From DASPKW01 sp038244055 (GTDB lineage Bacteria > Planctomycetota > Phycisphaerae > Tepidisphaerales > Tepidisphaeraceae), in assembly GCA_038244055.1 (NCBI GenBank), contig JBBRTW010000225.1, forward strand, positions 1-11,101: a DNA stretch of 11,101 bases. The letters run 5' to 3'. How positions within the stretch are numbered: position 1 is the first letter of the stretch; each line of letters begins with the position of its first letter. Below, piece by piece: positions 6,224 to 11,101 of the stretch. The notes beneath the pieces were generated by a model. It was not told the DNA's origin and ran no database searches. It worked only from the letters and a program-made list of their open reading frames with translations. The position numbers were made by a program, and so were the translations under genes.

Positions 6224-6490
6224 ATGGACACGTTCGACCTTCCTCTATTCTCCGGGCCGTCCCTGCTGATGGTGATCGGGATCGTCCTCGCGCCGGCCGT
6301 CGCCGCGATTGGATTCGTCGTTTGGCTCGCGAGAAAAGATATTGCGGCCCGCGCCAAACCTCCAGCGACGAATGCATTCTGCGGCGAATGCGGGTACGAC
6401 CTGCGAGCAACGCCCACCCGATGCCCAGAATGCGGCCGCGAATACCCGAGTTCAAATTCTCCGTTTGAACCCCCTGCCGAGGTCCCATAA
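6224..6490 (+). CDS. Small membrane protein with zinc ribbon (CGYDLRATP motif)
   Basis: This 88-residue protein has one membrane helix at about residues 14-36 (LMVIGIVLAPAVAAIGFVVWLA). A basic loop (RKDIAARAK) suggests that the C-terminus is cytoplasmic. A zinc ribbon CGECGYDLRATPTRCPECG follows, with ligands C53, C56, C67 and C70. The ribbon is nearly identical to the one in the larger membrane protein at 4286-4924, differing at GE for PK and T for E. The tail is short and proline-rich. Its function is unknown; the ribbon may bind nucleic acid or protein at the membrane face. It starts 13 bases after the glycosyltransferase stop, without a recognisable ribosome site, so it may be translated by coupling. 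It converges on the ketoacyl synthase gene. Confidence 0.78.
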   Translation: MDTFDLPLFSGPSLLMVIGIVLAPAVAAIGFVVWLARKDIAARAKPPATNAFCGECGYDLRATPTRCPECGREYPSSNSPFEPPAEVP

Positions 6491-6586
6491 TCCATGTTAT
6501 GTTAAGTTCGACATCCCGGGCGGGCAGGGGGGAGAAACTGGCAATAACCGCTGCAAATCATGGGGTTTGGCCAGCTCCGCGCCCCT

Positions 6587-8044
6587 TCAATCGCTGCTCA
6601 ACCCTACCACCGCCGTCGCCCCGCCAAACCCGGCCGCCAGGGCGATGCTTCGGCGGATGGGGCGATGGATTGGGGCGCGTGAGATCGACATGCGCGTCGT
6701 GGGTAGTGGGTCGGCCGTTCGAACATTTCCAGGGATCACTCCGCTCAGATGCGCCCGGTGGCTCAGGACGATACTGATCAGGCCGGCCGCGCCAAGGCTG
6801 TGGCCGAGCGCGCCTTTGTGGGAATAGAGGCAGGGGGATGATGAAGGCGATTGGGGCCACAGATTGTTTGCGGCCGGCGCGTTATCAGCCAGGGCTTTTT
6901 CGAGGGCGGCTAGCTCGATGGGATCATTGGCGAGAGTTCCGGTGCCGTGGGCGTGGATCAGGTCAACCGGCCGACCGGACAAGACCTTATTAATAAGGTG
7001 TCGAAGCACCCTGCCCGATGGGTCAGAGGCGGTCAGATGGGAGGCATCCGCGCCCATGGCATATCCATCGATGAAGACGGGCGGATGGTGGTGAGGTTGC
7101 GACTCGGTGGGCATGGCCTGCGGTTGGCGTGCGGCCGCGCCATTCGGGATTGTGGGAGCGGTTGGCGATGGCCGCGCCTCCAGGCAAATCGCGGCCGCCG
7201 CTTCGGACATGAGGAAGCCATCGCGATGATGATCGAATGGCCGGCAGCCAACCCCCTGCTTCGGCAACACGCCCAGTCGCGCGAAACTGGCGAGGAACAG
7301 GGGGTGAACACTGGCCTCGGCCACGACGACCAGCACGCGCTGCGCCTGGCCCGACTCGATCATCATCGCCCCGCGAATCAGCGCCAGCAACCCGCTGGCG
7401 CAGGCGGCGGAGATGGTCAGGTGCGCGCCCAGGCCGAATGCGCCGGCGAGACGGGCGGCGATGTCTCCGAGCATGGCGGGATCGAAGATGGGGCGGTTTG
7501 GACCCCCTACTTTATATGTCGAATCGACCATATGTTGCAGGGGGTGTTTAGATGTCGTGGCGATGTCGAGATCGTTCACCGATTGACGAGAAAGGGTCAG
7601 GAGCCGGGGATCGATTGTCTGCGGATTGGCGTTTGCGGTGGCCGGCTCCTGACCCTGCGAGCGGTCCATCCAGGAGCAGACCGAACCTTTGCTGGTGCCG
7701 ACGATCAGTGCGATGTCATCGAGTGGGACGCGAGTTGAGGAATCGGCGACCGAGCTGCAGGGCCAGCCGGCTTCGGTCAGCGCCTGCCCGGCGGCGCGGT
7801 GGGCCATCTGGATCACGCGCGGCGAATGGCTGTCGTACTCCCCTGCTGCTTTGGAATGATCGGTGATGAATCGGCCGGCGAGAAGACTGTCCCAGGTTTC
7901 GGTAACAGAAATCCCCAGCGGCGTAATCAGACCAGCGCCGGCGATGGCGACGCGGGGTTTGGGGCCGCCGCTGGGTGGGCACTGTCCACCGTTGGCGGTT
8001 ACGACAGCGCGGGCTCCGGCATGGGCAAATGACTCATTGATCAC
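6587..8044 (-). CDS. Beta-ketoacyl-ACP synthase, FabF-like, coupled to bioB
   Basis: This 485-residue decarboxylating condensing enzyme has the KAS I/II thiolase fold and extends an acyl chain with a malonyl unit. The core starts at RVAIAGAGLITPLG (residues 31-44). The nucleophile is C215 in ISAACASG; the two histidines and lysine are H366 (HAHGTGT), K410 and H415 (SHKGALGHSLGAAG), so all catalytic residues are present. It ends with the family's GFGGATAVV (472-480). It is longer than typical FabF (about 410) for three reasons. There is an N-terminal stretch of 30 residues, residues 130-151 are encoded by a palindromic element, and a Pro/Ala/His linker spans about 290-322. The GTG start overlaps the bioB TGA (GTGA), implying translational coupling. 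The substrate is unknown; a biotin-precursor role is only inferred. A polyketide-type or general fatty-acid KAS is the alternative. Confidence 0.9.
   Translation of the reverse strand: MINESFAHAGARAVVTANGGQCPPSGGPKPRVAIAGAGLITPLGISVTETWDSLLAGRFITDHSKAAGEYDSHSPRVIQMAHRAAGQALTEAGWPCSSVADSSTRVPLDDIALIVGTSKGSVCSWMDRSQGQEPATANANPQTIDPRLLTLSRQSVNDLDIATTSKHPLQHMVDSTYKVGGPNRPIFDPAMLGDIAARLAGAFGLGAHLTISAACASGLLALIRGAMMIESGQAQRVLVVVAEASVHPLFLASFARLGVLPKQGVGCRPFDHHRDGFLMSEAAAAICLEARPSPTAPTIPNGAAARQPQAMPTESQPHHHPPVFIDGYAMGADASHLTASDPSGRVLRHLINKVLSGRPVDLIHAHGTGTLANDPIELAALEKALADNAPAANNLWPQSPSSSPCLYSHKGALGHSLGAAGLISIVLSHRAHLSGVIPGNVRTADPLPTTRMSISRAPIHRPIRRSIALAAGFGGATAVVGLSSD
7593..7656. repeat. Palindromic dispersed element, copy 2, in frame inside the ketoacyl synthase
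   Basis: The left arm AGGGTCAGGAGCCGG (7593-7607) and right arm CCGGCTCCTGACCCT (7642-7656) are identical to those of the copy at 4282-4346, here around a 34-base centre. On the minus strand it is read as QGQEPATANANPQTIDPRLLT (residues 130-150) without a stop. In this frame the TGA within CTCCTGACC is avoided, unlike copy 1. It lies between the conserved GTSKGSV region and the next conserved block, a place likely to be a surface loop. Confidence 0.85.
7974..7990. repeat. Hairpin GGTGGGC / GTCCACC in the ketoacyl synthase N-terminal extension
   Basis: A 7-pair stem (one G-U) with a 3-base loop encodes part of GGQCPPSGG at residues 19-27 of the ketoacyl synthase, upstream of the conserved core. 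Because no ATG, GTG or TTG occurs in frame between 8044 and the core, the extension is translated if the GTG start is right. It may be a coding copy of another short palindromic repeat. Confidence 0.45.
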
Positions 8045-9147
8045 AGCGGCGCTTCAGCAAGTTCGGCCGGCTGACTCATCGGTGCGGAAGCCCCCTCGCA
8101 CCCCCCTGCCGAACAACACGCGGCATTCTCGCCGGCCGGATGCACATGACCTTGCGCTCGATGCGGCTCATCCTTGAATGGCGGGCGCATTTTCAGGCCC
8201 ATGACATTCAGCATCGCCTTATCCGCATCGTAGTCGCTGCACGGAACGGCCTTGGTGAGCATGACCCGCGTCTCGCTGGAGAAAATCGAATTCGCCCCCG
8301 CCATGAAGCACATCGCCTGATCGGAAAAACTCATTTGATGCCGCCCGGCCGACAAACGCACGACCGACCTGGGCATCAACACCCGCGCCACGGCGATCGC
8401 CCGCACCGTTTCCCAGATGGGCACATCGGTCTGCTCGCCGAGGGGCGTGCCGGGGACTTTGGAAAGGACATTCACGGGCACGGATTCCGGATGCGGGTTC
8501 ATCGTCGCCAGCGTGTGCAGCATGGAGATGCGATCGGCCTGCGTTTCGCCAAGGCCGAGGATTCCGCCGCAGCATAGCGTGACACTGGTTTTCCGCACGT
8601 TTTCCAGGGTATCGAGGCGGTCTTTGAAAGTTCGGCTGGTGATGATGGTTTCGTAATATTCGGCCGAGGTATCGATGTTATGGTTGTAAGCGTAAAGCCC
8701 GGCCTGCTCGAGGCGTTTGGCCTGATGCTCGGTGAGCATGCCGAGCGTGCAGCAGACTTCGAGCCCCATGTCGGTCACCTGGCGGACCATTTCCAGAACG
8801 CGGTCGAACTGGGAATTGTCGCGCACCTCGCGCCAGGCCGCGCCCATGCAGACGCGGGTGACGCCGGCGTCTTTGGCGCGGCGGGCGATATCCAGAACCT
8901 CATCGGAGGGCATGAGAGGCTGCGCTTTGATATCGGTCTGGTAGCGGGCGGATTGCGAGCAATAGGAGCAATCCTCCGGGCACCCTCCTGTCTTGATGGA
9001 GATGAGCTTGCAGACCTGCACCTCGGATGGATCGTGGTGGAGGCGATGCGCCTGGGCGGCGCGGTAGATCAATTCCATTAATGGGGCATCGAAAAGATCG
9101 CGAATCTGATCGAGAGTCCAGTCGTGGCGAACATCAGAGGCGGACAT
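8041..9147 (-). CDS. bioB: Biotin synthase, radical SAM
   Basis: BioB inserts sulfur into dethiobiotin, the last step of biotin synthesis. The protein has 368 residues. The radical-SAM cluster motif is C56-x3-C60-x2-C63 (GGCPEDCSYCSQSARY). The ligands of the sacrificial [2Fe-2S] cluster are visible as C100 (RVCMGAAWRE), C132 (LEVCCTLGML) and C192 (LCCGGILGLGE), with the arginine in VRLSAGRHQMS. Conserved YNHNIDTSAEYY is present. It is some 20-40 residues longer than typical, through a C-terminal tail with C344, C345 and C350 (CCSAGGC). ATG 9147 was chosen because AGGA (9155-9158) lies 7 bases upstream. ATG 9174 is inside the base of a large hairpin and has no good site. The stop overlaps the ketoacyl synthase GTG. 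No bioA, bioD or bioF is in the window. Confidence 0.95.
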   Translation of the reverse strand: MSASDVRHDWTLDQIRDLFDAPLMELIYRAAQAHRLHHDPSEVQVCKLISIKTGGCPEDCSYCSQSARYQTDIKAQPLMPSDEVLDIARRAKDAGVTRVCMGAAWREVRDNSQFDRVLEMVRQVTDMGLEVCCTLGMLTEHQAKRLEQAGLYAYNHNIDTSAEYYETIITSRTFKDRLDTLENVRKTSVTLCCGGILGLGETQADRISMLHTLATMNPHPESVPVNVLSKVPGTPLGEQTDVPIWETVRAIAVARVLMPRSVVRLSAGRHQMSFSDQAMCFMAGANSIFSSETRVMLTKAVPCSDYDADKAMLNVMGLKMRPPFKDEPHRAQGHVHPAGENAACCSAGGCEGASAPMSQPAELAEAPL

Positions 9148-9168
9148 CAAGATATCCTGTTGAACGAG

Positions 9169-9221
9169 GGGCATCGGACCGGCCAGGCGCTGAAAAACGC
9201 GCCGCGGCCGATCCGATGCCC
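9169..9221. promoter_or_regulatory. Large stem-loop in the bioB leader
   Basis: Arms 9169-9184 (GGGCATCGGACCGGCC) and 9206-9221 pair with a single mismatch. An inner stem GGCGC (9186-9190) / GCGCC (9199-9203) closes the loop TGAAAAAC. About 20 pairs form in 53 bases, the strongest structure in the window. On the bioB strand it lies between the upstream gene's stop (9244) and the bioB ribosome site (9155-9158). No T-tract follows on the minus strand, so simple termination is unlikely. It could be an attenuator, an mRNA-processing or stability element, or a repeat copy. It does not resemble the BirA operator known from E. coli. Confidence 0.75.
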
Positions 9222-9243
9222 GAATAGTGCTGAAGAAGGGCGT

Positions 9244-9516
9244 TTACTTTTCGAACGCGAGCGACACAGGCCGAACCTGCTTGGGCCGAAGCACCCGGCC
9301 ATTGTTGTCGTAGCTGAAGACCGCCATCAGACCCGTGCGGTTATCGACAACGTACAGCGTATCGCCGCCATTGAGATTGTTGACCGTCAGAAGTTGATAA
9401 TCGCGATCCTTGACCGCGAAGGCTCCCTCCGCAGTGCGGCTGGGGAGCATGCAGGCGATGACCAGAAGAAGCGCCGTGATCGAGAGAACGCCGATACCGA
9501 AGGTTTTCTTATCCAT
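9244..9516 (-). CDS. Small membrane-anchored or lipoprotein, unknown function
   Basis: This is a 90-residue secreted or membrane-bound protein. After the basic start MDKK, a hydrophobic segment spans about residues 6-24. VIAC (19-22) could serve as a lipobox with C22 as the lipidated residue; otherwise the segment is a membrane anchor. The exported part holds a short beta-rich module, YQLLTVNNLNGG (40-51) then TLYVVDNRTGLMAVFSYD (53-70). A similar module occurs in the next gene upstream (YLMVPGSLNG...GVVFIMDTSTGKLSYVTYN), so the two are probably distant paralogues. AGGTG five to six bases before the ATG supports the start. It belongs to the minus-strand run ending in bioB and the ketoacyl synthase, 96 bases before bioB. 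I do not recognise a named family. Confidence 0.75.
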   Translation of the reverse strand: MDKKTFGIGVLSITALLLVIACMLPSRTAEGAFAVKDRDYQLLTVNNLNGGDTLYVVDNRTGLMAVFSYDNNGRVLRPKQVRPVSLAFEK

Positions 9517-9578
9517 TGTTGCACCTGAATTTCAGAGGGGAATTTGATGAGTGAAGAGAAGAAAAAAGTCGGAGTGCA

Positions 9579-9594
9579 AGCGGGGAGGCCCGCT
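9579..9594 (-). repeat. Hairpin AGCGGG / CCCGCT between two small genes
   Basis: There is a perfect 6-pair GC-rich stem with a 4-base loop, 12 bases beyond the stop of the upstream minus-strand gene. On that strand a run of six Ts (9567-9562) follows, but 11 bases after the stem. That is too far for a textbook terminator; a weak terminator or a dispersed hairpin repeat are both possible. Confidence 0.45.
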
Positions 9595-9606
9595 CCACAA
9601 TATTTC

Positions 9607-9990
9607 TTATCGCGGCTTAACCTTCGGGCCGCCGGTGTTGACGCCGGAGGCGGCCTTGAAGACCTGATTGAGATCAATGGAAGGCGCGGAGGTGTCCAGG
9701 AAGTCGCGCGCATCGTTGTAAGTGACGTAGGAGAGCTTGCCGGTCGAGGTATCCATGATGAATACAACGCCGGTGGTAACGCCGTTCAAAGAGCCCGGCA
9801 CCATCAGGTATTCCGATGGCCGGCCCACCTGCGCCCGGGCCTGCTGATCGGGGATGTTCTTGTTGATGAAGAACACAACCAGGAGAAGATTCAGGGCGAT
9901 CATCGCGCCCAGTACGAGTGACTTGCCGCCGGCGCGGCGCTGCGGCGCTGCGGGCTGGGCGGTGTCGTAGGACAACGTCGTCGGCTTCAT
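9607..9990 (-). CDS. Small single-pass membrane protein, paralogue of the next gene
   Basis: This 127-residue protein has a polar N-terminus of 24 residues and one membrane helix at about 25-42 (LVLGAMIALNLLLVVFFI). Its C-terminal domain of about 85 residues is probably outside the membrane. That domain contains YLMVPGSLNG (61-70) and GVVFIMDTSTGKLSYVTYN (74-92), aligning with the module in the 90-residue neighbour downstream (D-x2-TG-x6-Y-D/N). The tail is polar and ends basic (GGPKVKPR). The ATG is preceded by an excellent ribosome site, GAGGAGG, with 5 bases spacing, predicting strong translation. Its function is unknown; the repeated module between neighbours suggests the two act on or with the same partner. 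It lies 69 bases after the small secreted-protein gene. Confidence 0.8.
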   Translation of the reverse strand: MKPTTLSYDTAQPAAPQRRAGGKSLVLGAMIALNLLLVVFFINKNIPDQQARAQVGRPSEYLMVPGSLNGVTTGVVFIMDTSTGKLSYVTYNDARDFLDTSAPSIDLNQVFKAASGVNTGGPKVKPR

Positions 9991-10059
9991 CGAGGCCTCC
10001 TCGGGGTGAAGAATACGGGGCGAGAAAATAGACGAAAGATTATTGGTTCGTTTCGATGC

Positions 10060-10329
10060 TCAATCCAGATGCGTGCGGCGGGCATTCTTGAACAGCACGG
10101 CGATCCCCATCAATCCCAGGAAGGCGAAGAGGAACCACGCCATCGCAGTACCGCTTTTCTCCAGACGCACGTTGGTGGGATAACCTTCGTAGCGGGCTTC
10201 CCACTTGTCGGCCTCCTCATCTTCGGGCGTCTTGGCGGCCAAGGCCGGCGCGGCGCAGGCAAAGGCCAGCACCAGCGACAGCACAAAGGAAAAGACACGT
10301 CGTTTGAGGGGACGTTGGCTCAATTGCAT
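10060..10329 (-). CDS. Small exported protein with signal peptide and C-terminal membrane helix
   Basis: This 89-residue protein has a typical Sec signal peptide: basic RPLKRR, a hydrophobic core FSFVLSLVLAFACAA, and a cleavage site after APALA (about residue 31). The short mature part is acidic (KTPEDEEADKWEARYEG). A membrane helix follows at about 62-81 (TAMAWFLFAFLGLMGIAVLF) and a basic end KNARRTHLD, giving an N-out, C-in topology. The function is unknown; I recall similar short proteins in planctomycetes. The start at 10329 was chosen because it opens the signal peptide and lies 7 bases after the stop of the HYExAFE gene, with GGAG just upstream. The longer start at 10365 would overlap that gene and spoil the signal peptide. 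Translation is probably coupled. Confidence 0.75.
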   Translation of the reverse strand: MQLSQRPLKRRVFSFVLSLVLAFACAAPALAAKTPEDEEADKWEARYEGYPTNVRLEKSGTAMAWFLFAFLGLMGIAVLFKNARRTHLD

Positions 10330-10336
10330 CTCTCCA

Positions 10337-10834
10337 TCATAACCAGTCCACGATCGGACGGGCAAGCGAACGAAAATCTTCCGCGGGCAGGCAGACGGTT
10401 TCCCACTTGGCGCTGCGCCGCCGCATGTGGTCGCGATACTCGGCCAGATTGATTCCCATCAGCAGATACCAGCGCTCCCGGAACTCGAACATGCCGGGCT
10501 CGACGGTCAGGGGCGGATCGATCCAGTAGACGAAAGTGAGAATCGCCGTAAATCCCTCGCCAAAGACCTGTTCCCACTGCAGCAGATCGTTGACATCCGT
10601 CTCGGTGGCCCAGGTTTCAAACCCGCTTCGCTTGGAGCGATTGCGGAGCTGCCGGCCTTTCACATCCACCAGCAGGCGGGCCTTATTCTGCGGATAAACG
10701 ACGAAATCGAAGCTCTTCAGCTTGGCGTTGGCGAAAAGCGCCTTCTTGGCCTCATCCACGGCCACATAGGGAATCCGCCTCTCGCGAAGGTAGCCTTCGA
10801 AGGCGGCTTCGTAATGGACGGTTCGGTCGGCCAT
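10337..10834 (-). CDS. HYExAFE family protein, PD-(D/E)XK nuclease-like
   Basis: This 165-residue soluble protein has the family-naming signature HYEAAFE at residues 7-13, followed by YLRERRIPYVAVDEAKKAL. The segment FDFVVYPQNKARLLVDVKGR (42-61) has the layout of a PD-(D/E)XK core: D43, then a beta-hairpin, then D57-x-K59, with E13 on the preceding helix. This suggests a restriction-endonuclease-like fold, active or structural; the nuclease reading is my inference. The family is known mainly from planctomycetes. ATG 10834 gives the canonical start MADRTVHYEAAFE. It has no ribosome site, but TTGACG and GAAAAT at 17-base spacing end 7 bases upstream, compatible with a leaderless mRNA. A TTG at 10870 is the alternative. 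It heads the minus-strand run of six genes. Confidence 0.85.
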   Translation of the reverse strand: MADRTVHYEAAFEGYLRERRIPYVAVDEAKKALFANAKLKSFDFVVYPQNKARLLVDVKGRQLRNRSKRSGFETWATETDVNDLLQWEQVFGEGFTAILTFVYWIDPPLTVEPGMFEFRERWYLLMGINLAEYRDHMRRRSAKWETVCLPAEDFRSLARPIVDWL

Positions 10835-10841
10835 TCGGGTA

Positions 10842-10870
10842 ATTTTCGGGTATTCAGAACTCGCCGTCAA
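10842..10870 (-). promoter_or_regulatory. Possible promoter giving a leaderless HYExAFE mRNA
   Basis: Reading the minus strand, TTGACG (10870-10865) and GAAAAT (10847-10842) are 17 bases apart. The ATG at 10834 lies 7 bases beyond, about where transcription would start. This agrees with the missing Shine-Dalgarno sequence. The -10 hexamer is weak. Confidence 0.3.
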
Positions 10871-10910
10871 TCCTCATTTCACAATTCTTCGACTCCGACA
10901 CAAATCCCCT

Positions 10911-10937
10911 TGCATCCCCCGTACACCGCCTTACCAT
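10911..10937 (+). promoter_or_regulatory. Possible promoter for the rightmost gene
   Basis: TTGCAT (10911-10916) and TACCAT (10932-10937) are 15 bases apart, in the divergent gap of 145 bases. The spacing is short and both hexamers are only partial matches. Transcription would start about 35 bases before the ATG at 10980. Confidence 0.3.
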
Positions 10938-10979
10938 TCTCGGCCGGGGAGAACCCAAGCGGCAACGGAGTGCCCTGAC

Positions 10980-11101
10980 ATGCCCGGCGAGACCGATCTT
11001 CACAATACGCTCAAAAAAGAAGCCTGCCGATGGCTTTTCAGGATGGGGTATCGCTGCATCGCGGCCGAGGTTCGCCTTCGGCCATTGGGGATCATCGATG
11101 C
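10980..11101 (+). CDS. Start of an unidentified gene (cut by right edge)
   Basis: The first 40 residues are MPGETDLHNTLKKEACRWLF followed by RMGYRCIAAEVRLRPLGIID. GGAG (10967-10970) lies 9 bases before the ATG, and the frame is open to the edge. The pattern of an N-terminal helix 'LHxxLKxxACRWL', a strand with 'AAEVRL' and 'GIID' resembles the start of PD-(D/E)XK-type nuclease-like proteins, where E and D would be metal ligands. The ExK/QxK motif would lie outside the window, so this is a tentative reading. It diverges from the HYExAFE gene and may share control with it. Confidence 0.7.
   Translation, partial: MPGETDLHNTLKKEACRWLFRMGYRCIAAEVRLRPLGIID

Noticed and set aside
5056..6495. Long open frame of 479 codons on the minus strand opposite the glycosyltransferase
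   Set aside because: The plus strand encodes a clear DUF3524 protein. The opposite frame is rich in Arg, His, Gln and Gly without hydrophobic cores, as expected for an antisense shadow in GC-rich DNA.
7590..7660. Frameshift or pseudogene in the ketoacyl synthase caused by the palindromic element
   Set aside because: The frame is open through the element and all catalytic motifs downstream are in the same frame.
6947..7738. Open frame of 263 codons on the plus strand within the ketoacyl synthase
   Set aside because: It is a shadow of a gene with all KAS catalytic motifs; composition is Arg/Gly-biased and no motifs are present.
9148..9243. BirA-type biotin operator before bioB
   Set aside because: The only resemblance is GTAAAC near 9247 on the minus strand; the two half-sites and spacing of the E. 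coli operator are absent.

Overview
The window looks like a chromosomal piece of a moderately GC-rich planctomycete, most likely of the class Phycisphaerae or close kin. Three things point there: two membrane proteins carrying the zinc-ribbon signature CGYDLRATP(E/T)RCPECG, a HYExAFE family protein, and many short hairpin repeats between (and inside) genes. No tRNA, rRNA, CRISPR array, integrase or transposase was found. The content is mostly core housekeeping genes with small lineage-specific proteins between them.

Layout, left: a peptide deformylase start (minus strand, cut by the left edge) diverges from a TPR-repeat protein. Then come rpsT (ribosomal protein S20) with its own promoter and a terminator, a 319-base gap holding a promoter-like TTGACA and a long imperfect inverted repeat, and a single-chain glycyl-tRNA synthetase. 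Centre: a two-pass membrane zinc-ribbon protein (minus), a DUF3524 glycosyltransferase resembling the tRNA-queuosine mannosyltransferase family (plus), and an 88-residue membrane zinc-ribbon protein (plus). Right: a minus-strand run of six genes: HYExAFE protein, a signal-peptide/TM small protein, two small membrane proteins that share a sequence module, biotin synthase (bioB), and a FabF-like ketoacyl synthase overlapping the bioB stop by 4 bases. At the right edge a new plus-strand gene begins, divergent from the HYExAFE gene.

Functional picture: the left half has a translation theme (deformylase, S20, GlyRS, probable Q-tRNA glycosylation). The right half couples the last step of biotin synthesis to a decarboxylating condensing enzyme, which raises but does not prove a role in making the pimeloyl precursor or a related acyl chain.

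The most unusual feature is a dispersed palindromic element of 64-65 bases with perfect 15-base arms (AGGGTCAGGAGCCGG), present twice. One copy is read in frame inside the ketoacyl synthase. The other supplies the last residues and the stop codon of the membrane zinc-ribbon protein. A second notable structure is a near-perfect stem-loop of about 20 pairs just upstream of bioB. These are candidates rather than an established new system. Start codons were re-chosen from ribosome-binding sites and family N-termini where the longest ORF was implausible.
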